Source: Salipiger sp. IMCC34102 (GTDB lineage Bacteria > Pseudomonadota > Alphaproteobacteria > Rhodobacterales > Rhodobacteraceae). From it: DNA of 64,000 nucleotides. Both the position numbers and the translations under genes were made by a program. This document shows, in pieces, positions 26,620-33,350 of this stretch (its first letter is position 1; every line of letters starts with the position of its first letter). Under the pieces are notes generated by a model. The model worked only from the letters and a program-made list of their open reading frames with translations, was not told where the DNA came from and made no database searches. The stretch covers positions 248,001-312,000 of the forward strand of contig NZ_SELQ01000004.1 in the NCBI RefSeq assembly GCF_004145405.1. Reading direction: 5' to 3'.

Positions 26620-27921
26620 TCAGGTCCGCAATCGATGCGGCTGTCGCGGCGGGTTCTTGCCCGCGGCCAGGCTGTCGTAGGGATCGGTTTCAGCCAGGAT
26701 CATGTCCACCACCTGCCGCATCAACTGCCGCCGTCCGCGCGCGGAATAAAAGCCGCCGGGCACCTGGCTCGTCTCCAGCAGGAAGCGGCGGTAGTCCTTG
26801 TAGGCCCGGCTGTCGGGCCGGTCGGGGCTGGCGAAGAAGTCCGGCAGCGGCTGGTCCGAGACGAACTCCGGCTTGGCGTAGACGGCCGTGCCGAAGACCT
26901 TCAGCGGGATGCTGCGCCACAGCACCTGCTGTCCGGCGGTCGAGTTCACGGTGACGGCGGTGCGGGCGTGATCCAGCAGCCGCGCAAGCTTGCCGCCGCG
27001 CACGAAGTGCACCCGCTCGGTGACGCCCAGGTCCCGTGCGAGACGGCGGATGATCCGCTTGGTGGGGCTGCGCTCGTTGTCCAGCGGATGGGCCTTGAAG
27101 ACCAGGTGATGATGCTTCGGCACCGACCCCGCGAAGCCCTCCATCACGACGGTTAGGAATTCCTCCATCCGTGTGAAGGGCGAATGTTTCTGGAAGCTCG
27201 CGTCGTGCTCCAGCTGCAGCAGCACCAGGTGATAGGGGAATCCGCCGTACCGGATCCGCAGCGTGGCGATCCGCCGGTCGAGCGCGATGAACGGCATCAG
27301 CAGCAGACGCTTGGTGTAAAGCCGCGCCTCGGTGGTGACGGGCAGTTCGCGATGCCGGGCGAAGTTGCGGTAGTCGCGGTTCCGGAACATGACGAACCAA
27401 TGGTAGAGCGCACCGTAGAAGACGTGGTGGCTCATCTCGCCCCAATGCGTGGGCGGGGTGCGCACCTCGAGGTCGGAGCGGGCGAGCGCCCGTTGCATCT
27501 GGGGCACCTCGAGGCTCATCAGGCGCGAGTTGCCATTGGTGCCGCCGCGCTCGTAGGTGATCCAGTAGGGGCGCATGTAGCCTTCCTCGAAGACGTGGAT
27601 GCGCAAGCCGATCTCGCGCGCGATCTCGACCGCCTCGGCGTGCACGGGCCGGGTGTCGCCGTAGAGCACGATGTCCGTGATCCCGTGCGCCGCGACCAGC
27701 GCGCGAAAGGCCACGCCCCAGTCCCCGGGCGTGCCGCGGTAGGGGATGTAGTTCTCGCCCCGGAACCAGAACGCCCGGTCGCCCGCGTTGAAGCCGACCC
27801 GCCAGACCTGCGCCCCCGCATTGCGCAGCATCCGGGCCAGCCGCCACAGGAAGGGGCCGTGTGGTCCTTGCAAAAACAGGAAGCGGCGGGTGGCGGGATC
27901 GGTCATCGGGCTGGCGGGCAT
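26620..27921 (-). CDS. kpsS: Capsule polysaccharide beta-Kdo transferase KpsS-like
   Basis: A 433-residue protein opening with RRFLFLQGPHGPFLWRLARMLRNAGA, the KpsS family N-terminus, and with the EEGYMRPYWITYERGG and VNSTAGQQVLWRSIPLKVFG blocks typical of capsule transferases. KpsS adds the first Kdo to the lysophosphatidylglycerol acceptor, and KpsC extends it. Two starts are possible (27921, or 27906 giving MTDPATRR); neither has a well-placed ribosome site. It is separated from the next gene by a 268-bp regulatory region, so the two parts of the locus may be expressed differently. Confidence 0.9.
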   Translation of the reverse strand: MPASPMTDPATRRFLFLQGPHGPFLWRLARMLRNAGAQVWRVGFNAGDRAFWFRGENYIPYRGTPGDWGVAFRALVAAHGITDIVLYGDTRPVHAEAVEIAREIGLRIHVFEEGYMRPYWITYERGGTNGNSRLMSLEVPQMQRALARSDLEVRTPPTHWGEMSHHVFYGALYHWFVMFRNRDYRNFARHRELPVTTEARLYTKRLLLMPFIALDRRIATLRIRYGGFPYHLVLLQLEHDASFQKHSPFTRMEEFLTVVMEGFAGSVPKHHHLVFKAHPLDNERSPTKRIIRRLARDLGVTERVHFVRGGKLARLLDHARTAVTVNSTAGQQVLWRSIPLKVFGTAVYAKPEFVSDQPLPDFFASPDRPDSRAYKDYRRFLLETSQVPGGFYSARGRRQLMRQVVDMILAETDPYDSLAAGKNPPRQPHRLRT

Positions 27922-28056
27922 CCTCTTGATCTAGCGTATCGCCTAGGAACGGCACAGGGCGGAATTGAGGCGGTGACGGTGCGATGCTGCGACCCTTGCG
28001 GGGCGGCGCAGGCTCTGGTCTTGTGGCGCCGCAGACACGAGGCGAGAGGCCAGATC

Positions 28057-28662
28057 ATGTTCACCGGTATTGTCACGGACGTCGGAAAAGTCCTGTCGCT
28101 CGACCAGCGCGGCGATCTGCGGGCGCGGATCGGCACCGCCTACGATGTGAAGACCATCGACATCGGCGCCTCGATCGCCTGCGAAGGCGTCTGCCTGACG
28201 GTGATCGCCACCGGCACCGATCCGGAGCCGTGGTTCGAGGTCGAGATCAGCCGCGAGACGGTGGACGCCACCTCGATCGGCCGCAACGCCTGGGGCGAGG
28301 GCAAGCGCCTGAACCTCGAACGCGCGCTGAAGGTCGGTGACGAGCTGGGCGGTCACATCGTCTCCGGCCACGTGGACGGGGTGGCCGAACTTCTGTCTTT
28401 GCGTACGGAAGGCGACAGCACCCGCATGACGTTTCGCGCGCCCGACACCCTGGCCCGCTTCATCGCGCCCAAGGGGTCGGTCGCGCTCAACGGCACCTCG
28501 CTCACCGTGAACGAGGTCGATGGCGCGACCTTCGGCGTCAACGTGATCCCGCATACTCAGGCGGTCACGACCTGGGGCGAGGTGCGCGAAGGCGATGCCA
28601 TCAACCTCGAGATCGACACCATGGCCCGCTACGTCGCCCGCCTGCAGGATTACGCGGGCTGA
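28057..28662 (+). CDS. ribE: Riboflavin synthase, alpha chain
   Basis: Dismutates two lumazine molecules to riboflavin. The 201-residue product has the typical start MFTGIVTDVG and two homologous lumazine-binding barrels, each containing a G-H-I/V-V-S-G-H-type segment (SIACEGVCLTV and GHIVSGHVDGVAE), then SVALNGTSLTVNEV. ATG 28057 has GAGAGG about 8 nt upstream. No FMN riboswitch is visible in the 135 bp before it. It resumes the riboflavin gene series interrupted after ribD. Confidence 0.96.
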   Translation: MFTGIVTDVGKVLSLDQRGDLRARIGTAYDVKTIDIGASIACEGVCLTVIATGTDPEPWFEVEISRETVDATSIGRNAWGEGKRLNLERALKVGDELGGHIVSGHVDGVAELLSLRTEGDSTRMTFRAPDTLARFIAPKGSVALNGTSLTVNEVDGATFGVNVIPHTQAVTTWGEVREGDAINLEIDTMARYVARLQDYAG

Positions 28663-28736
28663 AACGAAAGGGGCCCGAAGGAACCCGGGTCGGGCGGTCG
28701 CGGTTGATATCCACACACACCGCAAGGAGTTCCAAG

Positions 28737-29156
28737 ATGACCGACCAGACCGACGCCCTGCAGACCCTCCACACCCGCCTCGTCGATGCCGTCGACGGCT
28801 GGACCCAGGCCGCCGAGGCGATGGAGGGCGAACATGCTGCCTTCGTCACCCGCTGCCTGGAGGACCGCAAGGCCTTCCACGCCGAGATCCACGCCAAGCT
28901 CGCCGCGACCGGCGCCGAGGTGGATCCCGAAGGCTCCACCGCCGCCGCCCTGCACCGCGAGGGTCTGAAGATCCGCGATGCGATCTCCTCGGGCGACAGC
29001 GGCATTCTGGCCGAATGCGCCCGCGGCGACGGCGTCCTCGAATCCGCCTACGACAAGGCGATCGAGGCGACGAAGGGCCAGCCCGACTGGGCCTTCCTCG
29101 AAACCCAGCGCGCCAAGGTCGCCGCCGCGCGCGAGGAAGCGAAGGCGCTGTCCTGA
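28737..29156 (+). CDS. PA2169-type four-helix-bundle protein (DUF2383-like)
   Basis: A 139-residue all-helical protein (LQTLHTRLVDAVDGWTQAAEAM, then helices with HAAFVTRCLEDRKAFHAEIHAKL) resembling the ferritin-like DUF2383 family, sometimes linked to stress. Acidic and histidine residues are spaced as in four-helix metal proteins, but metal binding is not established. AAGGAG lies about 8 nt before ATG 28737. It lies between ribE and ribB, with its own terminator at 29185. Confidence 0.7.
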   Translation: MTDQTDALQTLHTRLVDAVDGWTQAAEAMEGEHAAFVTRCLEDRKAFHAEIHAKLAATGAEVDPEGSTAAALHREGLKIRDAISSGDSGILAECARGDGVLESAYDKAIEATKGQPDWAFLETQRAKVAAAREEAKALS

Positions 29157-29184
29157 GGGTCGCCTTCCGCATCTGAAATACGCG

Positions 29185-29212
29185 GGGCCGGTGTCAACAC
29201 ACCGGCCCTTTT
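29185..29212 (+). terminator. Rho-independent terminator
   Basis: Perfect 9-bp stem GGGCCGGTG / CACCGGCCC (29185-29193 with 29200-29208), 6-nt loop, then TTTT. It ends the unit before ribB. Confidence 0.9.
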
Positions 29213-29284
29213 CGCGGAGCCGGGACCTCCGATGCGTTGAAACGGGGCCTCCACCCCAAGCGCCCACCCCTCCGCGCAGCGGTC

Positions 29285-29334
29285 CCCTGCTTCTTCTGGC
29301 GAAAAATATCCGCCCCGCCGGCGAGGCGTCCCGC
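29285..29334 (-). repeat. 50-bp dispersed repeat, copy paired with 32816-32865
   Basis: This 50-bp segment matches the reverse complement of 32816-32865 at 48 of 50 positions. Its core (GGATATTTTTCGCCAGAAGAAG on the minus strand, here split as GGATATTTTT and CGCCAGAAGAAG) resembles the shorter TTT-GGCCAGATGAAG repeats elsewhere in the window. It occupies the otherwise gene-free 29157-29459 spacer, which also holds the terminator at 29185. I see no gene in the rest. Confidence 0.8.
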
Positions 29335-29459
29335 AGGCTCCACCCCGCGCGCCGGTCCGGCACGACGCATTCCGTCCGACACCGCGTCGCACCCACCGCT
29401 CCCTTTCCCTTGCGCGCCACTTGGGCTACGTGAGCGCGGACGCGAGAGGGAAGACGCCC

Positions 29460-30587
29460 ATGACAGCTTTCGAACAGCCCGGCCCGGTCGAGATGGATTG
29501 GCGCGACGCCATCAGCTCGATCGAGGAGATCATCGAGGACGCGCGCAACGGGCGCATGTTCCTGCTGGTGGACCACGAGGACCGCGAGAACGAGGGCGAT
29601 CTGGTGATCCCCGCGCAGATGGCGACGCCCGATGCGATCAATTTCATGGCGACCCACGGGCGCGGGTTGATCTGCCTGTCGATGACCGGCGACCGGATCG
29701 ACGCGCTGGGGCTGCAGCTGATGTCCACCAACAATTCCTCCCGGCATGAGACCGCCTTCACCACCTCGATCGAGGCGCGCGAGGGGGTCTCCACCGGCAT
29801 CAGTGCACACGACCGCGCGCGGACCGTGTCGGTGGCGATCGACGCGTCCAAGGGGCCTGCGGATATCGCGACCCCGGGCCACGTCTTTCCCTTGCGCGCC
29901 CGCGACGGCGGCGTGCTGGTGCGCGCGGGCCATACCGAGGCCGCGGTGGACATCAGCCGCCTGGCGGGGCTGAATCCCTCCGGCGTGATCTGCGAGATCA
30001 TGAAGGACGACGGCGAGATGGCGCGCCTGCCGGACCTCGTGGCCTTCGCGCAGTTGCACGGGTTGAAGATCGGCACGATCAGCGACCTGATCGCCTATCG
30101 CCGTCGCCACGACAACCTGGTGCGGCTGCGCCGCGACAGCACGTTCGAATCCGAGTTCGGCGGAGAGTGGCAGCTGAAGATCTACACCGACGAGACCCAT
30201 GGCGCCGAGCATATCGCGCTGGTGAAGGGCGACGTCACTACCGACGCGCCGGTGCTGGTGCGGATGCACGCGCTCGATCCCATGCTGGACGTCGTGGGCG
30301 CAGGGCCTGCGGGACGGCGCAACGAGTTCGGCGACGCGATGGAGCTGATCGCCGCCGAAGGGCGCGGCGTCCTGGTGCTTCTGCGCGATCTCGAGATGCA
30401 GTTGCACGCCGACGACGAGGTTTCGCCGCGCACCTTGCGGCAGTATGGCCTTGGCGCGCAGATCCTGTCCTCGCTCGGCCTGCACCGGATCGAGTTGTTG
30501 AGCAATTCGCCCCGCCCCAGGATCGTGGGCCTCGACGCCTACGGGCTTGAGATCACGGGCACCCGCAAGATCTCGGAGATTGGATGA
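29460..30587 (+). CDS. ribB: 3,4-dihydroxy-2-butanone-4-phosphate synthase with degenerate GTP-cyclohydrolase-II-like domain (RibBX type)
   Basis: Residues about 15-215 form a complete RibB domain (LVDHEDRENEGDLVIPAQMATPDAINFMATHGRGLICL; HETAFTTSIEAREGVSTGISAHDRA; GHVFPLRARDGGVLVRAGHTEA). The C-terminal part (about 225-375) follows the RibA fold. Where GTP cyclohydrolase II has its zinc cysteines it reads LVRMHALDPMLDVVGAGPAG, with no cysteine, so this half should be inactive in GTP hydrolysis. Such proteins are known in alphaproteobacteria, with a separate RibA elsewhere. ATG 29460 has AGGGAAG upstream. It overlaps ribH by 4 nt (ATGA). Confidence 0.92.
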   Translation: MTAFEQPGPVEMDWRDAISSIEEIIEDARNGRMFLLVDHEDRENEGDLVIPAQMATPDAINFMATHGRGLICLSMTGDRIDALGLQLMSTNNSSRHETAFTTSIEAREGVSTGISAHDRARTVSVAIDASKGPADIATPGHVFPLRARDGGVLVRAGHTEAAVDISRLAGLNPSGVICEIMKDDGEMARLPDLVAFAQLHGLKIGTISDLIAYRRRHDNLVRLRRDSTFESEFGGEWQLKIYTDETHGAEHIALVKGDVTTDAPVLVRMHALDPMLDVVGAGPAGRRNEFGDAMELIAAEGRGVLVLLRDLEMQLHADDEVSPRTLRQYGLGAQILSSLGLHRIELLSNSPRPRIVGLDAYGLEITGTRKISEIG

Positions 30588-31108
30588 TGGCCGGACCCTC
30601 GCACTACCAGATGCCGCTGCCGGCCTTCGACGCCCCCGTCCGGCTGCTGGCCGTGGCCTCGCCCTACTACAAGGACATCTACGACCAGCAGATCGCCGGC
30701 GCCCGGGCCGTGGCGGAAGAGGCGGGTGCGACGCTGGAGGTGCGCGACGTGCCCGGCGCGCTGGAGATCCCCACGGCCATCGGCATCGCCGAGCGGTTGG
30801 CGACGTTCGACGGCTACGTGGCGCTGGGCTGCGTGATCCGGGGCGAAACCACGCATTACGAGACGGTCTGCAACGATTCCAGCCGGGGCCTGACCTTGCT
30901 GGGCCTGCAGGGGCTGTGCATCGGCAACGGCATCCTGACGGTCGAGACCTACGAGCAGGCCGCGGTGCGCGCGGACGCGGCGGGCCAGAACAAGGGCGGC
31001 GGGGCCGCGGCGGCGGCGCTCCACCTCATCGCGATGACCCGCAGCCTCGCGCGGCCCGAAGGCGGTGTGGGCTTCGCGCGCCAGGCCAAGGGGGGAGAGA
31101 CCGTATGA
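30584..31108 (+). CDS. ribH: 6,7-dimethyl-8-ribityllumazine synthase
   Basis: Condenses the RibD and RibB products to lumazine, the RibE substrate. The 174-residue product contains RDVPGALEIPTAIGIAERL, YVALGCVIRGETTHYETVCNDSSRGL (active-site His region) and a C-terminal AALHLIAMTRSL helix. The start is ATG 30584 overlapping the ribB stop, or the adjacent ATG 30587. Coupled to nusB by another ATGA overlap, giving a tight ribB-ribH-nusB unit. Confidence 0.95.
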   Translation: MMAGPSHYQMPLPAFDAPVRLLAVASPYYKDIYDQQIAGARAVAEEAGATLEVRDVPGALEIPTAIGIAERLATFDGYVALGCVIRGETTHYETVCNDSSRGLTLLGLQGLCIGNGILTVETYEQAAVRADAAGQNKGGGAAAAALHLIAMTRSLARPEGGVGFARQAKGGETV

Positions 31109-31572
31109 CCCTGTCGAACAACCAGCGGCGCAAGATGAAGGCGGCCTCCCGGCTTTACGCGGTGCAGGCGCTCTTCCAGATGGAATCCGCCGATCAATCC
31201 GTCGACAGGGTCCGCACCGAGTTCGAGGATCACCGCTTCGGCGAGATCCGCGACGATATCGAGATGATGGAGGGGGACGTGGACCTCTTCCGCGCGCTGA
31301 TCGAGCGCGCGGTCGAGGACCAGGTCCGCATCGACCAACTGACGGACCGGGCGCTGGTGGCCAAGTGGCCGCTGGGCCGGATCGACCCCACCTTGCGCGC
31401 GCTCTTCCGGGCCGCGGGCGCGGAGCTTCTGATCGCCGACACGCCGCCCCGGGTGGTCATCAAGGAGTTCGTCGACGTGGCCGGCGCCTTCTTTCCAGAG
31501 ACGAAGGAGCCGCGTTTCACCAACGCCGTGCTCGATCACATGGCGCACGAGATGATCCCCGGCGGGTTCTGA
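31105..31572 (+). CDS. nusB: Transcription antitermination factor NusB
   Basis: An all-helical RNA-binding protein that with NusE binds boxA in rRNA leader transcripts. The 155-residue product shows SRLYAVQALFQMESADQSVD, DQLTDRALVAKWPLGRIDPTLRALFRAAGAEL and the closing VVIKEFVDVAGAFFPETKEPRFTNAVLDHMA, all diagnostic. The ribH-nusB linkage is widely conserved. It is the last gene before a 730-bp non-coding stretch. Confidence 0.96.
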   Translation: MTLSNNQRRKMKAASRLYAVQALFQMESADQSVDRVRTEFEDHRFGEIRDDIEMMEGDVDLFRALIERAVEDQVRIDQLTDRALVAKWPLGRIDPTLRALFRAAGAELLIADTPPRVVIKEFVDVAGAFFPETKEPRFTNAVLDHMAHEMIPGGF

Positions 31573-31629
31573 TATCGGGGTGGGGGCGGTTGCCCGCCCA
31601 CCCACCCCTTTCGGGGCTCCGCCCCGGAC

Positions 31630-31657
31630 CCCGGAGTTTGTCTGGCCAGATGAAGGG
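31630..31657 (+). repeat. Short dispersed repeat copy (GGCCAGATGAAG family)
   Basis: CCCCGGAGTTTGTC followed by TGGCCAGATGAAGGGG, a partial copy of the element also found at about 45150, 45262, 51898 and 62080. Confidence 0.65.
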
Positions 31658-31800
31658 GGATGCCTGCGGTCCTGCGTATATGGAGCCTTGGGCAGCTTGA
31701 GATGCGTCGGGCTGGTTTCGTGCGCGAATGGCCCTTGGTGCAGAAGGCCTGGTGGCACCGGAAGTGCCGGCATCGGTGGCGTGTAGGAGAGGGCGTGAGA

Positions 31801-32043
31801 TGGCGATTTTGCTTTGCAGAACGGACTTTGCGCACGCTGCGAAACGCCGGGGGTTTTGTATTGATCCCGCACAGTTGCGACTGGGTGCGCTGCTGATCTT
31901 GCTGCGCACGACAGCCTTGCGCACGCGCCACAAAAAGTCGGGGCTTTTTGTGTTGATCTTGCGCAGTTGCGACTGGGTGCGCTGCTGATCTTGCTGCGCA
32001 AGACAGCCTTGCGCACGGCCACAAAAAGTCGGGGCTTTTTGTG
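31801..32043. repeat. 92-bp tandem repeat with two hairpins per unit
   Basis: Two nearly identical units (31871-31952 and 31963-32043; 92-bp period) follow a degenerate partial unit (about 31801-31870). Each full unit ends with the hairpin CACAAAAAG-TCGGGG-CTTTTTGTG (31929-31952 and 32020-32043). The second also contains TGCGCAAG-ACAGC-CTTGCGCA (31995-32015). The hairpins are symmetrical, with A- and T-tracts on both strands, so they could terminate transcription either way. No convincing reading frame exists. Confidence 0.85.
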
Positions 32044-32206
32044 GCGGGAACCGCAGCGACCGTGCGAGGGCTTATTCCCGAGGACCTGTTACTACAGGTG
32101 GGTACCGGTTAACCGAACCAGGGTCCGGACAGAGCCAGCGCCCTCGGATTTGCTTAAGGCCACTGGAATGTAGCCCCCATGCGCACGGGAAGAGCAGAAA
32201 CCCGCC
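32043..32206 (+). ncRNA. Candidate structured RNA with a long closing stem, family not identified
   Basis: The ends pair over a long distance: CCGTGCG (32060) with CGCACGG (32182), then GGGCTTATTCC with GGAATGTAGCCC, with GGCGGG / CCCGCC as an outer extension. Inside are CCGAGG / CCUCGG and a perfect ACCTGT-TACT-ACAGGT hairpin. The overall size (130-165 nt) and shape suit an independent small RNA such as a divergent 6S RNA. No tmRNA, RNase P, SRP or B12-riboswitch core could be matched. The strand is uncertain; a plus-strand leader is the alternative, though the mmcB promoter appears to lie downstream of it. Confidence 0.45.
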
Positions 32207-32268
32207 TGACCGCTAGCTAGGATGCGCCGTGCCGCGGGACAAGGGGGGCGGTGTGGATCGGCTTTCGG

Positions 32269-32304
32269 TTGACGCATGTTTACGGTTTGTTCATATTTAC
32301 CCCC
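32269..32304 (+). promoter_or_regulatory. SOS-type promoter of mmcB with overlapping LexA-like box
   Basis: -35 TTGACG (32269-32274), 17-bp spacer, -10 CATATT (32292-32297). Within the spacer lies GTTT-ACGGTTT-GTTC (32278-32292), one mismatch from the alphaproteobacterial LexA consensus GTTC-N7-GTTC. The predicted transcription start falls at or beside the ATG at 32305, so the message would be leaderless. Confidence 0.65.
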
Positions 32305-32772
32305 ATGCCCGATGATCTTCAGCAACCCACCCTCATGCCCGGCCAGATGCTGGCGCGCGGCGTGTCGCGGCACATGCGCAGTCTCGACTTCGTGTCGGTC
32401 GAGGAGCTGGTGCCCGCGCCCGGGTTGCGGGTCGACGTCATGGCGCTTGGCCCCAAGGGAGAGATCTGGGTGGTCGAGTGCAAGTCGAGCCGCGCGGATT
32501 TCCGCGCCGACGCCAAGTGGCAGGGCTACCTGGAGTGGTGCGACCGGTTCTTCTGGGCCGTGGGGCCCGATTTCGACACCGACCTGCTGCCGGAAGGGAC
32601 CGGGCTGATCATCGCCGACGCCTACGACGCGGAGATCCTGCGGATGGGTCCCGAGACGAAGCTCGCCCCCGCCCGGCGCAAGGGGGTGATCCAGAAGTTC
32701 GCCCGCCACGCCGCGATCCGGGCGCAGGCGGTGCGGGATCCGGGCTTCGTGCCGGTGTTCGGACGGGTTTAA
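32305..32772 (+). CDS. mmcB: MmcB-family DNA repair protein
   Basis: A 155-residue protein with the MmcB signature: a nuclease-like core RVDVMALGPKGEIWVVECKSSRADFRADAKWQGYLEWCDRFFWAV, including the D...E-x-K pattern of PD-(D/E)XK nucleases. MmcB of Caulobacter is an SOS-induced protein for mitomycin C resistance. The LexA-like box and leaderless promoter directly upstream agree with that. There is no ribosome site before ATG 32305, consistent with leaderless translation. Confidence 0.88.
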   Translation: MPDDLQQPTLMPGQMLARGVSRHMRSLDFVSVEELVPAPGLRVDVMALGPKGEIWVVECKSSRADFRADAKWQGYLEWCDRFFWAVGPDFDTDLLPEGTGLIIADAYDAEILRMGPETKLAPARRKGVIQKFARHAAIRAQAVRDPGFVPVFGRV

Positions 32773-32815
32773 GACCGGTCATGCTTTCAGACAGGCCGCG
32801 GTGCATGCGGAAAGT

Positions 32816-32865
32816 GCGGGACGCCTTGCCGGCGGGGCGGATATTTTTGGCCAGAAGAAGCAGGG
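32816..32865 (+). repeat. 50-bp dispersed repeat, inverted mate of 29285-29334
   Basis: 48 of 50 bases match the reverse complement of 29285-29334. It lies just after mmcB. The two copies bracket the ribB-ribH-nusB-mmcB segment in inverted orientation. Confidence 0.8.
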
Positions 32866-32932
32866 AAGCCGCGCGGGTCGGAACGTTGACGCCTAGGGCG
32901 ACCCGGGGTTGTGCGGCGCTGCGCCGTCGCGC

Positions 32933-33124
32933 TCAGCGGGATTTGACGGCGCGGGCGGCCTGGGCCGCGGCGCGGAGTTCCTCGGCGATCTCGTCGGCTT
33001 CCTCGGGGTCGAAGTCCATCGGGATCTCTGTCGGGCCGGCGGTGATGAACAGGCGGACCATACCGAGGTCGGTCGGGCCGATCTGGATGTTCGCCTCGAC
33101 GTCGCGTTCGTCGTTGATACCCAT
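32933..33124 (-). CDS. Small conserved protein, DUF6324-like
   Basis: A 63-residue protein (MGINDERDVEANIQIGPTDL ... DFDPEEADEIAEELRAAAQAAR) with a beta-rich start and an acidic C-terminal helix. It resembles short Rhodobacterales proteins grouped as DUF6324; function unknown. AAGGAG lies 7 nt upstream of ATG 33124. It is convergent with mmcB and divergent from tRNA-His. Confidence 0.75.
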   Translation of the reverse strand: MGINDERDVEANIQIGPTDLGMVRLFITAGPTEIPMDFDPEEADEIAEELRAAAQAARAVKSR

Positions 33125-33240
33125 GGAGCACTCCTTTTCGATGCCGGGGAGGTAAGGCAGGGGGGCGGTGTTGGCAAGCGTCCGGTCGGGGCGTCGCGGG
33201 TCTTGCAATCGGGCGGGGGTTTGGCTAAATCGCCCGCAGT

Positions 33241-33317
33241 GCCGCCTTAGCTCAGTTGGTTAGAGCGCTTGATTGTGGATCAAGAGGTCCCTGGTTCGAG
33301 ACCAGGAGGTGGTACCA
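33241..33317 (+). tRNA. tRNA-His (anticodon GTG), no G-1, A73, CCA encoded
   Basis: A complete cloverleaf: acceptor GCCGCCT pairs with AGGTGGT using two G-U pairs, the D-loop is AGTTGGTTAGA, the anticodon arm is CTTGA-TTGTGGA-TCAAG with anticodon GTG, and the T-arm is CCTGG-TTCGAGA-CCAGG, followed by A73 and encoded CCA. The base before position 1 is T, not G, and the discriminator is A, not C. This is the unusual identity set known for one alphaproteobacterial clade, including Rhodobacterales. Confidence 0.97.
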
Positions 33318-33350
33318 CTCCCCCCTTTTGGCAGATGTGAAAGGCGCGGG

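Larger units (their letters stand above)
31573..32304. other. 732-bp non-coding stretch between nusB and mmcB
   Basis: No gene is supported here. In order it holds a short dispersed repeat (31630-31657), about 140 bp of unassigned sequence with no good ribosome site or biased frame, hairpin-rich 92-bp tandem repeats (31801-32043), a candidate structured RNA (32043-32206), and the mmcB promoter (32269-32304). Confidence 0.7.

Noticed and set aside
28663-28736. FMN riboswitch near the riboflavin genes (also checked before ribE and ribB)
   Set aside because: No RFN-type conserved blocks are visible in any of the leaders.
31590-32024. Overlapping small frames on both strands in the nusB-mmcB spacer
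   Set aside because: They arise from the tandem repeats, have no ribosome sites and show no neighbour-like codon bias.
32043-32206. Cobalamin riboswitch
   Set aside because: Short matches (ACAGGT, GGTTAA, GCCACTGG, GGGAAG) appear in the right order, but the B12 box and the conserved core are absent and the next gene is not B12-related.
32150-32210. RNase P RNA 3' end (GCAGAAACCCG resemblance)
   Set aside because: No other RNase P helix or universally conserved block is present.
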